A stretch of DNA of 5,221 bases from Chloroflexota bacterium. GTDB lineage: Bacteria > Chloroflexota > Limnocylindria > QHBO01. A program made the position numbers and the translations under genes. The DNA lies in the NCBI GenBank assembly GCA_005880165.1, contig VBJP01000060.1:1-5221 (forward strand). The letters run 5' to 3'. Positions 1 to 5,221 of the stretch are shown here, piece by piece (within the stretch, counting starts at the first letter, position 1; each line of letters begins with the position of its first letter). The notes beneath the pieces are model-generated. The model was not told where the DNA came from and searched no databases. It was given only the letters and a program-made list of their open reading frames with translations.

Positions 1-64
1 GGACGTCGGCGCGGGTCGTGGCATCCGCGTTGACAATGGTGCCGTTCGAGATGAGCGTGCGCAT
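1..64 (-). CDS. Dihydropyrimidinase/hydantoinase, N-terminal fragment (cut by window edge)
   Basis: Only the first 21 codons are inside the window; the gene runs off the left edge. The peptide reads MRTLISNGTIVNADATTRADV. This is the usual opening of cyclic amidohydrolases of the dihydropyrimidinase/D-hydantoinase group: a beta strand, then NGTIV-NADA, then ADV, from the small composite domain in front of the metal-binding barrel. A GGAGG (minus strand, 75-71) lies 6 bases before the ATG and fixes the start. The family hydrolyses the ring of dihydrouracil, dihydrothymine or hydantoins to N-carbamoyl amino acids in the cytoplasm. The metal ligands are outside the window, so a related amidohydrolase such as allantoinase cannot be excluded. 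The beta-ureidopropionase-like gene further upstream in the same row supports the hydantoinase reading, because it would take the next step. A 75-base gap with a palindrome separates it from the VOC gene. Confidence 0.72.
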   Translation of the reverse strand, partial: MRTLISNGTIVNADATTRADV

Positions 65-105
65 GGCAATCCTCCGTCGGGCGAGTTGCGCAGTCGGGGT
101 CGCGG

Positions 106-118
106 CAGGTCAGACCTG
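106..118. repeat. 13-base perfect palindrome in the VOC-hydantoinase gap (possible operator)
   Basis: CAGGTC, one central base, then GACCTG: two perfect 6-base arms. It lies in the 75-base gap between the VOC stop and the hydantoinase ATG, 41 bases upstream of that ATG. The short centre makes it a better fit to a dimeric regulator site than to an RNA hairpin. No T-run follows on the minus strand, so it is not a terminator. The function is inferred from position only. Confidence 0.3.
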
Positions 119-139
119 GGAGTGGATCTGATGGTACCC

Positions 140-571
140 CTAGGCGGATTCGGTGCCGGACTTGTGCATCCAGGGCGTGTAGGTGACGCCGATGAGCAGC
201 CCTTCCGGGCTCAGCACCCGCGACGTCGTCTGGCCCCAAGGCTCTTCGTGCGCCCCGCGCAGGACCTGGTGACCAGCATCCTCGAGCTCGGCAACCGCCT
301 GGGTCACCGCGGCCGGCGACTCGACGTCGAGCTCGAGCCAGGCCTGCGGCGCGGGGATGTCGTCTGGCCATGCATCGGTCCCGAACGTCGATTGGGCCGC
401 CTGGGTGAGAGGCCAGAGCGCGAACGCCTTGACACCGTCCAGGTCATCGTTCGTGAAGTACTGGGGAGCCGCCTCTTCCAGAGCTACGCCCAGCGACTCA
501 CCCCAGAAAGCGCGGCTCTTGGCGACGTCGCGCACGATGGGCCCGAACCCCGCCACGAATGCCACCTTCAT
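140..571 (-). CDS. VOC-superfamily (glyoxalase/bleomycin-resistance fold) protein
   Basis: A 143-residue protein with the paired beta-alpha-beta-beta-beta layout of the vicinal oxygen chelate fold. The N-terminal half contains the VRDVAKSRAFWGESLGVAL signature (residues 13-31). The C-terminal half runs from WLELDVESPAAV (79-89) through an alanine-rich helix (AVAELEDAGHQV, 92-103) to SPEGLLIGVTYTPW (121-134), the usual closing strand. The usual first His ligand position appears to be Gly (near residue 8), and the usual Glu in the last strand (LIEL) is Gly128. A classical metal-dependent glyoxalase or dioxygenase is therefore unlikely; a ligand-binding or metal-free role fits better. Its ATG overlaps the SRPBCC stop (ATGA), implying translational coupling, and a GAGGA lies 9 bases before the start. 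The substrate is unknown. Confidence 0.85.
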   Translation of the reverse strand: MKVAFVAGFGPIVRDVAKSRAFWGESLGVALEEAAPQYFTNDDLDGVKAFALWPLTQAAQSTFGTDAWPDDIPAPQAWLELDVESPAAVTQAVAELEDAGHQVLRGAHEEPWGQTTSRVLSPEGLLIGVTYTPWMHKSGTESA

Positions 572-1038
572 GGTTTCGTATCCTCGCCTCCAGCATCAAC
601 GGTCGAGGCGCGGATCCGATCGAGCCCGGCCTCCAGCGATCGGCGTACCGGGGCGCCCCCCGTCAGCGGAATGAGCGTGGTCATGATGGCTCCCAACAGC
701 CCCTTGGGATGCCGCTCCCAGGTGACGTGGATGCGGCTCCCAACGTCGCGAGGTGCCACGTCGACGCTGACGAAGCTTCCTGGCTGGCAGAACCCGCTCT
801 CCTCGACGGTCCAGGTCACGTTGTCGGGCCGCGACCAGTCATATCGTTCGCGCGCCCACACCGGTCCCCCGTTCCCCTCGCGCACCACGGCCCATGTGTC
901 GCCCACCTGATAGACCACGAATTCCTTGCGGTTCAGGCCGGGCCACAGTGTCGGTCGGCGCTCGGTGAAGTCGATGAGGGCGGCGCGAATTCGGTCGGGC
1001 GCAACGTCGGTATCGATGTCGAGCTCCACGTGTCCCAT
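568..1038 (-). CDS. SRPBCC-fold (START/polyketide cyclase-like) protein
   Basis: A 156-residue protein that looks like a single SRPBCC domain. It opens with a beta strand and helix (VELDIDTDVAPDRIRAALID, residues 4-23). Antiparallel strands follow (WAVVREG, YDWSRPDNVTWTVEESG, SRIHVTWERHP), and it ends in a long amphipathic C-terminal helix (about 118-150, rich in Leu, Ala and Arg) that would close over a hydrophobic cavity. Length and layout fit the polyketide cyclase/dehydrase and lipid-transport group. No catalytic residue can be assigned. It starts 5 bases after the LLM stop with no clear SD of its own, so it probably depends on re-initiation by ribosomes finishing the LLM gene. Its stop overlaps the VOC start by 4 bases. 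It may bind a hydrophobic or aromatic ligand; the link to ureide breakdown is unproven. Confidence 0.8.
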   Translation of the reverse strand: MGHVELDIDTDVAPDRIRAALIDFTERRPTLWPGLNRKEFVVYQVGDTWAVVREGNGGPVWARERYDWSRPDNVTWTVEESGFCQPGSFVSVDVAPRDVGSRIHVTWERHPKGLLGAIMTTLIPLTGGAPVRRSLEAGLDRIRASTVDAGGEDTKP

Positions 1039-1043
1039 GGCGC

Positions 1044-2051
1044 TCAGGCGGAAGCCGCCAGGTTGGCCGCGCCGGGAACGATCTCGCTTCCGTAGCGCTC
1101 GAGCTGCTCTTCCTCGTCGCCGTTCATCAGGTAGACGTTGAACTGGTCAACGCCCGCTGCCGCGAGCTCCTGCAGCTTCTCGACGTGCTCCGCCGGCTCG
1201 CCGAGGACGCAGAAGCGATCGGTCACCTCATCGCCCACGAATGCCGCGTTGCTCGAGCCCACCTCGGCATGATGGTGGTAGTCGTAGCCGGTACGGTCGG
1301 AGATGTAGCCGGTCAGCGACTCGGGTAGCTGCTCGCGCGGGTACTTGTTCACGAGGTCGACGACGTGGTTGCTGACGAGGGCCGGGAACCAGCGCGTCCG
1401 CTCGCGCCCGATCTCGCGTGGCCCCACGTGCGCGGGAGCCGCGGCCTGCACCTTGACCGAGCCTGCGGGACGTCCAGCAGCGGCCTCCGCCTCGCGCACC
1501 TGGCCCACGAACCAGCGGATCAGATCGGGATCGGCCAGCTGGAGGATCACTCCATCGGCCACTCGTCCGGTCATGGCCAGCGCCATCGGTCCATAACCGG
1601 CGACCCAGACTGGAAGCTTCCATTTTCCCGACCACGGCAGCTGGAGCTCGGTGCCCTCGTACGTCACCGCGCGTCCCTCCACGAGGTCGCGGATGACCAC
1701 GATCGCCTCCTCGAGCGTGGCCATGCTGGTGGGTGGCTTGCCGAGCACCCGGCGCGCGCTATCCCCGCGACCGATCCCCAGGTCCATGCGGCCCCCGGAG
1801 ATCTCGTCCAGGACCGCCAGGGCTGAGGCGGTAACGCTGGGCTCGCGCGTGGCTGGATTGGTGACGCAGGTGCCGAGCCGCAACCGCTCGGTGGCCTGCG
1901 CCATGAGTGTCAGGAGGACGTACGGCTCCCGCCACAGGACGTGGCTGTCGAACAGCCAGCCGTGCGTGAAGCCATTGGCCTCGGCGCGGCGGGCAAGGTC
2001 GACTTCATGGTCAAACCGATGCTCCGGCTTGAGCGTGAACCCGAACTCCAC
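1044..2051 (-). CDS. LLM-class flavin/F420-dependent oxidoreductase
   Basis: 335 residues from a GTG start, typical for the bacterial luciferase-like family, which folds as a TIM barrel. Visible family features: the N-terminal strand VEFGFTLKPEH (1-11); LARRAEANGFTHGWLFDSH (19-37); the RLRLGTCVTNPATREPSVTA segment (56-75); and SGGRMDLGIGRGDSA (85-99), the glycine-rich region shared with methylene-tetrahydromethanopterin reductase-like F420 enzymes. Further on come PVWVAGYGPMAL and ADGVILQLADP, then a C-terminal helix pair around the GEPAEHVEKLQELAAAGVDQ stretch. Residues YDYHHHAEVG carry a His cluster of unknown role. A longer reading frame begins 15 codons upstream, but GGAGGA six bases before the GTG decides the start. 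The gene lies between a beta-ureidopropionase-like enzyme and a hydantoinase, suggesting a redox step on a ureide, pyrimidine or related ring. RutA, a pyrimidine monooxygenase, belongs to the same superfamily. F420 rather than FMN use is inferred from resemblance. Confidence 0.88.
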   Translation of the reverse strand: MEFGFTLKPEHRFDHEVDLARRAEANGFTHGWLFDSHVLWREPYVLLTLMAQATERLRLGTCVTNPATREPSVTASALAVLDEISGGRMDLGIGRGDSARRVLGKPPTSMATLEEAIVVIRDLVEGRAVTYEGTELQLPWSGKWKLPVWVAGYGPMALAMTGRVADGVILQLADPDLIRWFVGQVREAEAAAGRPAGSVKVQAAAPAHVGPREIGRERTRWFPALVSNHVVDLVNKYPREQLPESLTGYISDRTGYDYHHHAEVGSSNAAFVGDEVTDRFCVLGEPAEHVEKLQELAAAGVDQFNVYLMNGDEEEQLERYGSEIVPGAANLAASA

Positions 2052-2277
2052 CCGTTGTCCTCCGAGAACGCGGACTAGGGACCGATGGCTGCGCAAGCCT
2101 TGTTGGCGTTGCGTCCATCAGCGGCTACGTGCATCGGTCGATCATCTGGGTTCGCGGACGGACCGCAAGCAGGGCTGGCGCGGCGCCCACCGAATCGCTC
2201 GTGCGTGGCCGCGGCACGCGGTTCGAATGGCCATACCCCCAGTTTTTCTAGCAGGACGACCTCAGGCGTCCGAAGGC
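2052..2277. other. 226-base spacer between the nitrilase-family and LLM genes
   Basis: This is the only long gap inside the minus-strand row. It contains a weak 68-codon minus-strand frame (2281-2075) whose GTG overlaps the nitrilase TGA as GTGA. That frame has no SD and no recognisable domain, and by eye it uses fewer G/C third positions (about 63%) than its neighbours, so it is not called as a gene. An 8-base inverted repeat, GACCGATG (2080-2087) with CATCGGTC (2132-2139), spans a 44-base loop. A small hairpin lies at 2151-2168. Arms GGACG/CGTCC at 2254-2271 sit just after the nitrilase stop, but no U-run follows on the minus strand, so termination is not supported. A second promoter or an RNA leader for the LLM-SRPBCC-VOC part is possible; no convincing -35/-10 pair was found. 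Confidence 0.5.
2058..2063 (-). promoter_or_regulatory. Shine-Dalgarno that sets the LLM gene GTG start
   Basis: GGAGGA on the minus strand, 6 bases before GTG at 2051-2049. It sits inside the longer open frame that could begin at 2096. The family's conserved first strand starts right at this GTG, so both lines of evidence agree. Confidence 0.75.
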
Positions 2278-3126
2278 TCACGGCCGGACGAGGTCGCCGT
2301 ACGCGTCGGGTCGCCGGTCGCGGAAGAACTGCCAGGTCTGACGGACCTCGTCGATCTTGTCGAGGTCCAGGTCTCGGACGAGCAGCTCTTCCTTGTGCGT
2401 GTCCCCGACGTCCCCCACGAACTGTCCCCGCGGGTCACAGAAGTAGGACTGTCCGTAGAAATCGTCGTCGCCGAGCGGCTCGATCCCGACCCGATTGATG
2501 GTGCCCACGTAGTAGCCGTTGGCGAGGGCGTGGCTCACCTGCTCAACCCGCCACAGATATTCGGAGAGGCCGCGGGACGTTGCGGAGGGAATGAACACCA
2601 GCTCGGCCCCGTTCAGACCAAGGGCCCGCGCGCCCTCCGGGAAGTGCCGGTCGTAGCAGATGTAGACGCCGACCTTGCCGACGGCGGTGTCGAAGACGGG
2701 ATAGCCGAGGTTGCCTGGCCGGAAATAGAACTTCTCCCAGAAGCCCTTGACGTGCGGGATGTGGGTCTTGCGGTACTTGCCCAGATAGCTGCCGTCGGCG
2801 TCGATCACGGCCGCGGTGTTGTAGTAGATGCCCGAGGTGTGCTCGTCCTCCTCGTACATCGGCACGACCAGCACCATGCCGGTCTCCTTGGCGAGCTCCT
2901 GCATCCGCCTGGTCGTTGGGCCATCGGGGATCTTCTCCGTATAGCTGTAGTACTGCGGATCCTGGACCTGGCAGAAGTAGGGTCCGTAGAACAGCTCCTG
3001 GAAGCACATCACCTTGGCGCCCTGCTTGGCGGCGTCGCGCGCGTAGCGGACGTGCTTCTCGATCATCGAATCCTTGTCGCCGGTCCACTCCGCCTGGAGC
3101 AGGGCCGCGCGGACGACACGCGCCAT
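2278..3126 (-). CDS. Beta-ureidopropionase-like carbon-nitrogen hydrolase (nitrilase superfamily)
   Basis: 282 residues, a full-length nitrilase-superfamily amidohydrolase. The Glu-Lys-Cys triad is intact: Glu44 in CFQELFYGPYF, Lys120 in YRKTHIPH, Cys157 in ICYDRHFPE. Family-specific stretches match beta-ureidopropionases: FYFRPGNLGYPVFDT (133-147), NGAELVFIPSAT (172-183), LSEYLW (187-192), and ANGYYVGTINRVGIE (202-216). The end, FFRDRRPDAYGDL, is common in bacterial members. The enzyme hydrolyses N-carbamoyl-beta-alanine or a similar N-carbamoyl amino acid to the amino acid, CO2 and ammonia. N-carbamoylputrescine or N-carbamoyl-D-amino acid amidases are the main alternatives; the hydantoinase start in the same row favours an N-carbamoyl amino acid from ring opening. 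The frame is open 32 codons further upstream, but AGGAGGT four bases before the ATG at 3126 and the start of homology (MARVVRAALLQAEW) fix the start. It is probably the first gene of the row. Confidence 0.9.
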   Translation of the reverse strand: MARVVRAALLQAEWTGDKDSMIEKHVRYARDAAKQGAKVMCFQELFYGPYFCQVQDPQYYSYTEKIPDGPTTRRMQELAKETGMVLVVPMYEEDEHTSGIYYNTAAVIDADGSYLGKYRKTHIPHVKGFWEKFYFRPGNLGYPVFDTAVGKVGVYICYDRHFPEGARALGLNGAELVFIPSATSRGLSEYLWRVEQVSHALANGYYVGTINRVGIEPLGDDDFYGQSYFCDPRGQFVGDVGDTHKEELLVRDLDLDKIDEVRQTWQFFRDRRPDAYGDLVRP

Positions 3127-3262
3127 GGATACCTCCTGAACCGCCGAACGAGGAGGCCGATGGTACACCCCGCCCCCGGCTTCCAGACCACGACGACTCC
3201 CGCCGCCGCGGTCTGTGATCACGTGTCTCCAGCACGACGCTCCGCAATGAGCGCCACGAGGC
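3127..3262. other. Intergenic region upstream of the nitrilase-family gene
   Basis: 136 bases between the stop of the membrane-protein gene and the nitrilase-family start, on the same strand. It is the likely place for the promoter of the catabolic row, but no good -35/-10 pair could be picked out. It holds the 8-base palindrome GTGATCAC at 3215-3222, 89-96 bases before the ATG, a possible weak regulator half-site or chance. No terminator-like stem with a T-run follows the membrane-protein stop, so read-through from that gene is possible. Confidence 0.45.
3131..3137 (-). promoter_or_regulatory. Strong Shine-Dalgarno that sets the nitrilase-family start
   Basis: AGGAGGT on the minus strand is a full match to the anti-SD core, 4 bases before ATG 3126-3124. 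It rules out the 32-residue Gly/Arg-rich extension of the longer frame and predicts efficient translation. Confidence 0.8.
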
Positions 3263-3838
3263 TCAACCGAAGTCGCGGCCCCGTCGGGCGAGGGTGATCA
3301 GGACGAAGAGGTAGGCGGCGCCGAAGCTAACGAAGATGACCGCGCCGAACACGAGCCCGGGGATCGGGTCCAGGACGACGCCGTTTCGCAGGAGCTGCTG
3401 CCGCGTCGTTCCGGCACCGACGAGCACCGAGATGAGGCCGATCAGGTTGGCGCCCAACCCGAGGACCGCCAGCACCAGGCCGGTGATGCGCGCCCAGCTG
3501 CGACGGCCGAGGACGCCGATGCCGGCAGCCAGGTGCGCTGCGGCGATGCAGAAGAAGACGAAGGCGACACCGTAGAGGACGGGGCGCATCGCCTCGGCCA
3601 TCGGTGCGAAATTGATCGACCCGAACTCGTCCGGATTGCTCTGGATCATGCTGGAGATGGACGTGACCAGGGCGCCATAGACGAAGAAGAGCGCCGTCCA
3701 CAACAGGGCAAGGACGGCGAGCGCGAGGAGGATCACGCCCGAAGCGATCACCACGCCAGGGGTGTTGGGGCGAACCAGGTCGGTGTCGCCGCTCGCGCCC
3801 GGGGCTGACGCGGGGACGGCGGGCTGTGTCGGATCCAC
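3263..3838 (-). CDS. Four-helix integral membrane protein of unknown function
   Basis: 191 residues from a GTG start. A Pro/Ala-rich N-terminal tail (VDPTQPAVPASAPGASGD, no hydrophobic signal) is followed by four predicted membrane helices at about 29-55, 86-110, 117-141 and 160-183. The loops are short, except for a polar one (about 60-85, with SMIQSNPDEFGSINF) between helices 1 and 2 and another (142-159, TTRQQLLRNGVVLDP) between helices 3 and 4. The C-terminus ends in a basic ARRGRDFG, consistent with a cytoplasmic tail. No enzyme motif is visible and the family is not recognised. The frame extends 14 codons further upstream, but GGGAGG six bases before the GTG supports this start. It is divergent from the lysyltransferase-like gene and lies upstream of, and on the same strand as, the catabolic row. 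Confidence 0.82.
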   Translation of the reverse strand: MDPTQPAVPASAPGASGDTDLVRPNTPGVVIASGVILLALAVLALLWTALFFVYGALVTSISSMIQSNPDEFGSINFAPMAEAMRPVLYGVAFVFFCIAAAHLAAGIGVLGRRSWARITGLVLAVLGLGANLIGLISVLVGAGTTRQQLLRNGVVLDPIPGLVFGAVIFVSFGAAYLFVLITLARRGRDFG

Positions 3839-3844
3839 GAACCG

Positions 3845-3850
3845 CCTCCC
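3845..3850 (-). promoter_or_regulatory. Shine-Dalgarno that sets the membrane-protein GTG start
   Basis: GGGAGG on the minus strand, 6 bases before GTG 3838-3836. Starting here removes a short Arg-rich leader that the longer frame would add. Confidence 0.7.
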
Positions 3851-3893
3851 ACCAATGCGCCCTATGCACGCCGGGCGCATCGCGGATCATGGC

Positions 3894-3908
3894 GCACCGG
3901 CCCGGTGC
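3894..3908. repeat. 15-base perfect inverted repeat in the divergent region
   Basis: GCACCGG, one central C, then CCGGTGC: 7-base perfect arms. The half-site CCGGTG recurs in direct orientation at 3919-3924 and 3932-3937. Placement between two divergent genes suits a shared operator, but CCGGTG is not rare in DNA this GC-rich, so a regulatory role is only suggested. Confidence 0.3.
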
Positions 3909-4020
3909 ACGGCAATGGCCGGTGTGAGAGCCCGGTGAAGGGTTCGACACGGAATCTTTTCGCCAGCGACGTTGTCCTGCGCATTCAGCGGATATTCACT
4001 GTCGGCACAGGAAGATCTCG

Positions 4021-5221
4021 ATGCGCGCAGCACAGACCTCCACCGCTCATGCACCCGGCTCGGTGCTCGCGCTCCGATCGCTCCGCGAAGTTGTCTCCAT
4101 CGTTCCGGCGGCCCTGATCGGGGGTGCCGGACTCGTTGCAGCCATCGATTCGTCCACGCTGCACCTGGGCCTGCTGCAGCCACTCCCCTCGTTGCTGCCT
4201 ATTGACCCGGACATCTCGGAGCCGGCCACCGCCGCCATAGCGGCCATTGGGCTCTTGGGCCTGTCCATCGGTCTGGCGCGGGGCAAGCGCGTTGCCTGGT
4301 GGCTGGCAATGGCCACGCTGGCCGCCGCCCTCCTGGCGCAGGTCGAGCTGTTCAAGCACGTGTCGGCCGCCATCCTGGCGGCAGCATGTCTGATGGTCCT
4401 CATCGCGGACCGGCGCCGGTACCGCGTCGAGACCGGTCCCCGATCGCGGTGGGTTGCGTTCCTGCTCTGGGGTTTCGGAGCGATGCTGGCCATCGCGGCC
4501 GTCGGGGTGGCGGTCGGACACGCTGCCAGCCTGGTGCGCCCCGCCCGCGACACGGACCTGGGTGAGGACGCCCTGGTCTCCTGGCTTGCCTTCGGCGACC
4601 CGGGAGTCGCCGTTCAGCACCTGTTCAACGGCGGGCTCCTCCTCGCAGCAACCGTCACGGCGCGCGTCGCCGTGGTCCTGGGCGTGCTGGTGGCCCTCGC
4701 ACCCGGCGAGGTCCCAACGAGCACGTCCGACGGGGAGCGGCGCGCAGCCGCCATCGCTCGCCGCTTCGGCCAGGGGGCTTTGCTTCCCTTCCTTCTTGCC
4801 TACGGTCGAGATGGGCGCCTCGCCATCGTGCTTGGCGACCCCATCGGTCCGGTGGCAGAGGCCACCTCGGTGCTGGACGAGTTCCTGGACACCTGCCGAC
4901 GTTGCGACTGGGTTCCGGCTGTCTACCAGGCTTCCGCAGCTGGGCTCGACCCGCTACGCGCCCGAGGATTCGTCGCCTACCACATCGGGCTCGAAGCGAT
5001 GCTCGACCTCAATTCGTTCGACCTCATCGGACCGCGCCGTGCGAACCTGCGCCACACGGTGACCCGGGCTCAGCGTGGAGGCCTCCGCTTCGAGTGGTAC
5101 CCGACCGGATTAGGCGATGAGCCGCGACCGGTCGATGCCGAGCTGCTCGAGGTCGATCGCGCATGGCAGCTGGATGGACGCCCGCCACTTGGCTTCACCG
5201 TCAACCGCTACCGTCGGTCGG
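4021..5221 (+). CDS. Phosphatidylglycerol lysyltransferase domain (DUF2156, MprF/LysX-like) membrane protein, 3' end outside window
   Basis: 400 codons are in the window and the frame is open to the right edge. About six membrane helices come first (roughly 25-42, 69-87, 92-110, 114-130, 144-168, 203-228), with RGKRVAWWLAMATL at 88-101 typical of LysX/MprF-like proteins. A cytoplasmic GNAT-like DUF2156 domain starts near 240: RRFGQGALLPF (247-257), LGDPIGP (271-277), VYQAS (301-305), RARGFVAYHIGLEAMLDL (313-330), NLRHTVTRAQRGGLRFEW (342-359). This domain moves lysine or another amino acid from aminoacyl-tRNA to phosphatidylglycerol, lowering surface charge and raising resistance to cationic peptides; the substrate here is inferred. 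Helix count is below the 14 of classic MprF, closer to the LysX type; whether a lysyl-tRNA synthetase domain follows cannot be seen. An in-frame stop at 3925 and GGAAG six bases upstream support this ATG. Confidence 0.87.
   Translation, partial: MRAAQTSTAHAPGSVLALRSLREVVSIVPAALIGGAGLVAAIDSSTLHLGLLQPLPSLLPIDPDISEPATAAIAAIGLLGLSIGLARGKRVAWWLAMATLAAALLAQVELFKHVSAAILAAACLMVLIADRRRYRVETGPRSRWVAFLLWGFGAMLAIAAVGVAVGHAASLVRPARDTDLGEDALVSWLAFGDPGVAVQHLFNGGLLLAATVTARVAVVLGVLVALAPGEVPTSTSDGERRAAAIARRFGQGALLPFLLAYGRDGRLAIVLGDPIGPVAEATSVLDEFLDTCRRCDWVPAVYQASAAGLDPLRARGFVAYHIGLEAMLDLNSFDLIGPRRANLRHTVTRAQRGGLRFEWYPTGLGDEPRPVDAELLEVDRAWQLDGRPPLGFTVNRYRRS

Larger units (their letters stand above)
3839..4020. 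other. Divergent intergenic region (promoters expected both ways)
   Basis: 182 bases between the oppositely transcribed membrane-protein and lysyltransferase-like genes, so it must hold both start regions. It is more A/T-rich toward the plus-strand gene (3950-4000). TTGTCC at 3972-3977 is a possible -35, but the partner hexamers downstream (TATTCA or TTCACT) are poor or badly spaced, so no promoter is called. A GGAAG at 4010-4014, six bases before ATG 4021, is a good ribosome site for the plus-strand gene. The left half carries the palindrome and CCGGTG repeats listed separately. Confidence 0.5.

Noticed and set aside
559..1095. Plus-strand 178-codon frame across the VOC-SRPBCC junction
   Set aside because: It is antisense to two genes with recognisable folds and linked by an ATGA overlap; its own translation has no domain-like pattern.
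2210..2245. tRNA-like GGTTCGAAT stretch
   Set aside because: The flanking bases do not form the 5-base T-arm stem and no acceptor, D or anticodon arms fit around it on either strand.
2243..2271. T5 run next to a GGACG/CGTCC hairpin as a terminator
   Set aside because: On the plus strand the T-run precedes the stem; on the minus strand it becomes an A-run. Neither order makes an intrinsic terminator.
2075..2281. 68-codon minus-strand frame between the nitrilase-family and LLM genes
   Set aside because: No SD, no domain, weaker third-position GC than neighbours. Kept as a finding about the gap, not as a CDS.
1651..3297. Long plus-strand open frame of 548 codons
   Set aside because: It lies antisense to the nitrilase-family and LLM genes, whose products have clear families and catalytic motifs. 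Its translation is low-complexity Arg/Val/Ala-rich text, as expected for a shadow frame in GC-rich DNA.
3160..3297. Short plus-strand frame (45 codons) with AGGAGG just before its ATG
   Set aside because: The AGGAGG is attractive, but the peptide is Pro/Thr/Arg-rich with no recognisable feature, and it runs antisense into the end of the membrane-protein gene. Not enough support to call a gene.
3985..4620. Minus-strand 211-codon frame opposite the lysyltransferase-like gene
   Set aside because: The plus-strand frame has membrane helices and DUF2156 motifs and a proper ribosome site; the minus frame is Gln/Gly/Arg-rich shadow sequence.

Overview
The window is GC-rich DNA. It has strong Shine-Dalgarno (SD) sites, frequent GTG starts, a luciferase-like (LLM) oxidoreductase of the kind often linked to coenzyme F420, and an MprF/LysX-type membrane enzyme. 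Together these suggest a soil-type actinobacterium or a high-GC Chloroflexota member. No rRNA, tRNA or other taxon marker is present, so this placement is only an inference.

Layout. Positions 1-3126 hold a minus-strand, operon-like row, read right to left. It begins with a beta-ureidopropionase-like nitrilase-family amidohydrolase (3126-2278). A 226-base spacer follows, then an LLM flavin/F420 oxidoreductase (2051-1044), a small SRPBCC-fold protein (1038-568), a VOC-fold protein (571-140), and the first 21 codons of a dihydropyrimidinase/hydantoinase that leaves the left edge (64-1). The LLM, SRPBCC and VOC genes are tightly packed: a 5-base gap, then an ATGA overlap. Upstream and also on the minus strand is a four-helix membrane protein of unknown function (3838-3263). 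After a divergent intergenic region, a plus-strand gene (4021 to the right edge) encodes six membrane segments and the start of a DUF2156 phosphatidylglycerol lysyltransferase domain.

How the genes may work together. A hydantoinase opens cyclic ureides such as dihydrouracil or hydantoins, and a beta-ureidopropionase cleaves the resulting N-carbamoyl amino acid to the amino acid, CO2 and ammonia. These are the last two hydrolytic steps of reductive pyrimidine breakdown. The LLM oxidoreductase in the same row could supply a redox step on the same class of substrate. The SRPBCC and VOC proteins have no clear role and are the least understood part of the cluster. The membrane protein and the lysyltransferase-like gene look like a separate envelope-related neighbourhood.

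The start codons of the nitrilase, LLM and membrane-protein genes were moved inward from the longest open frame because a strong SD sits just before the internal start. No mobile element, CRISPR array, RNA gene or convincing intrinsic terminator was seen.
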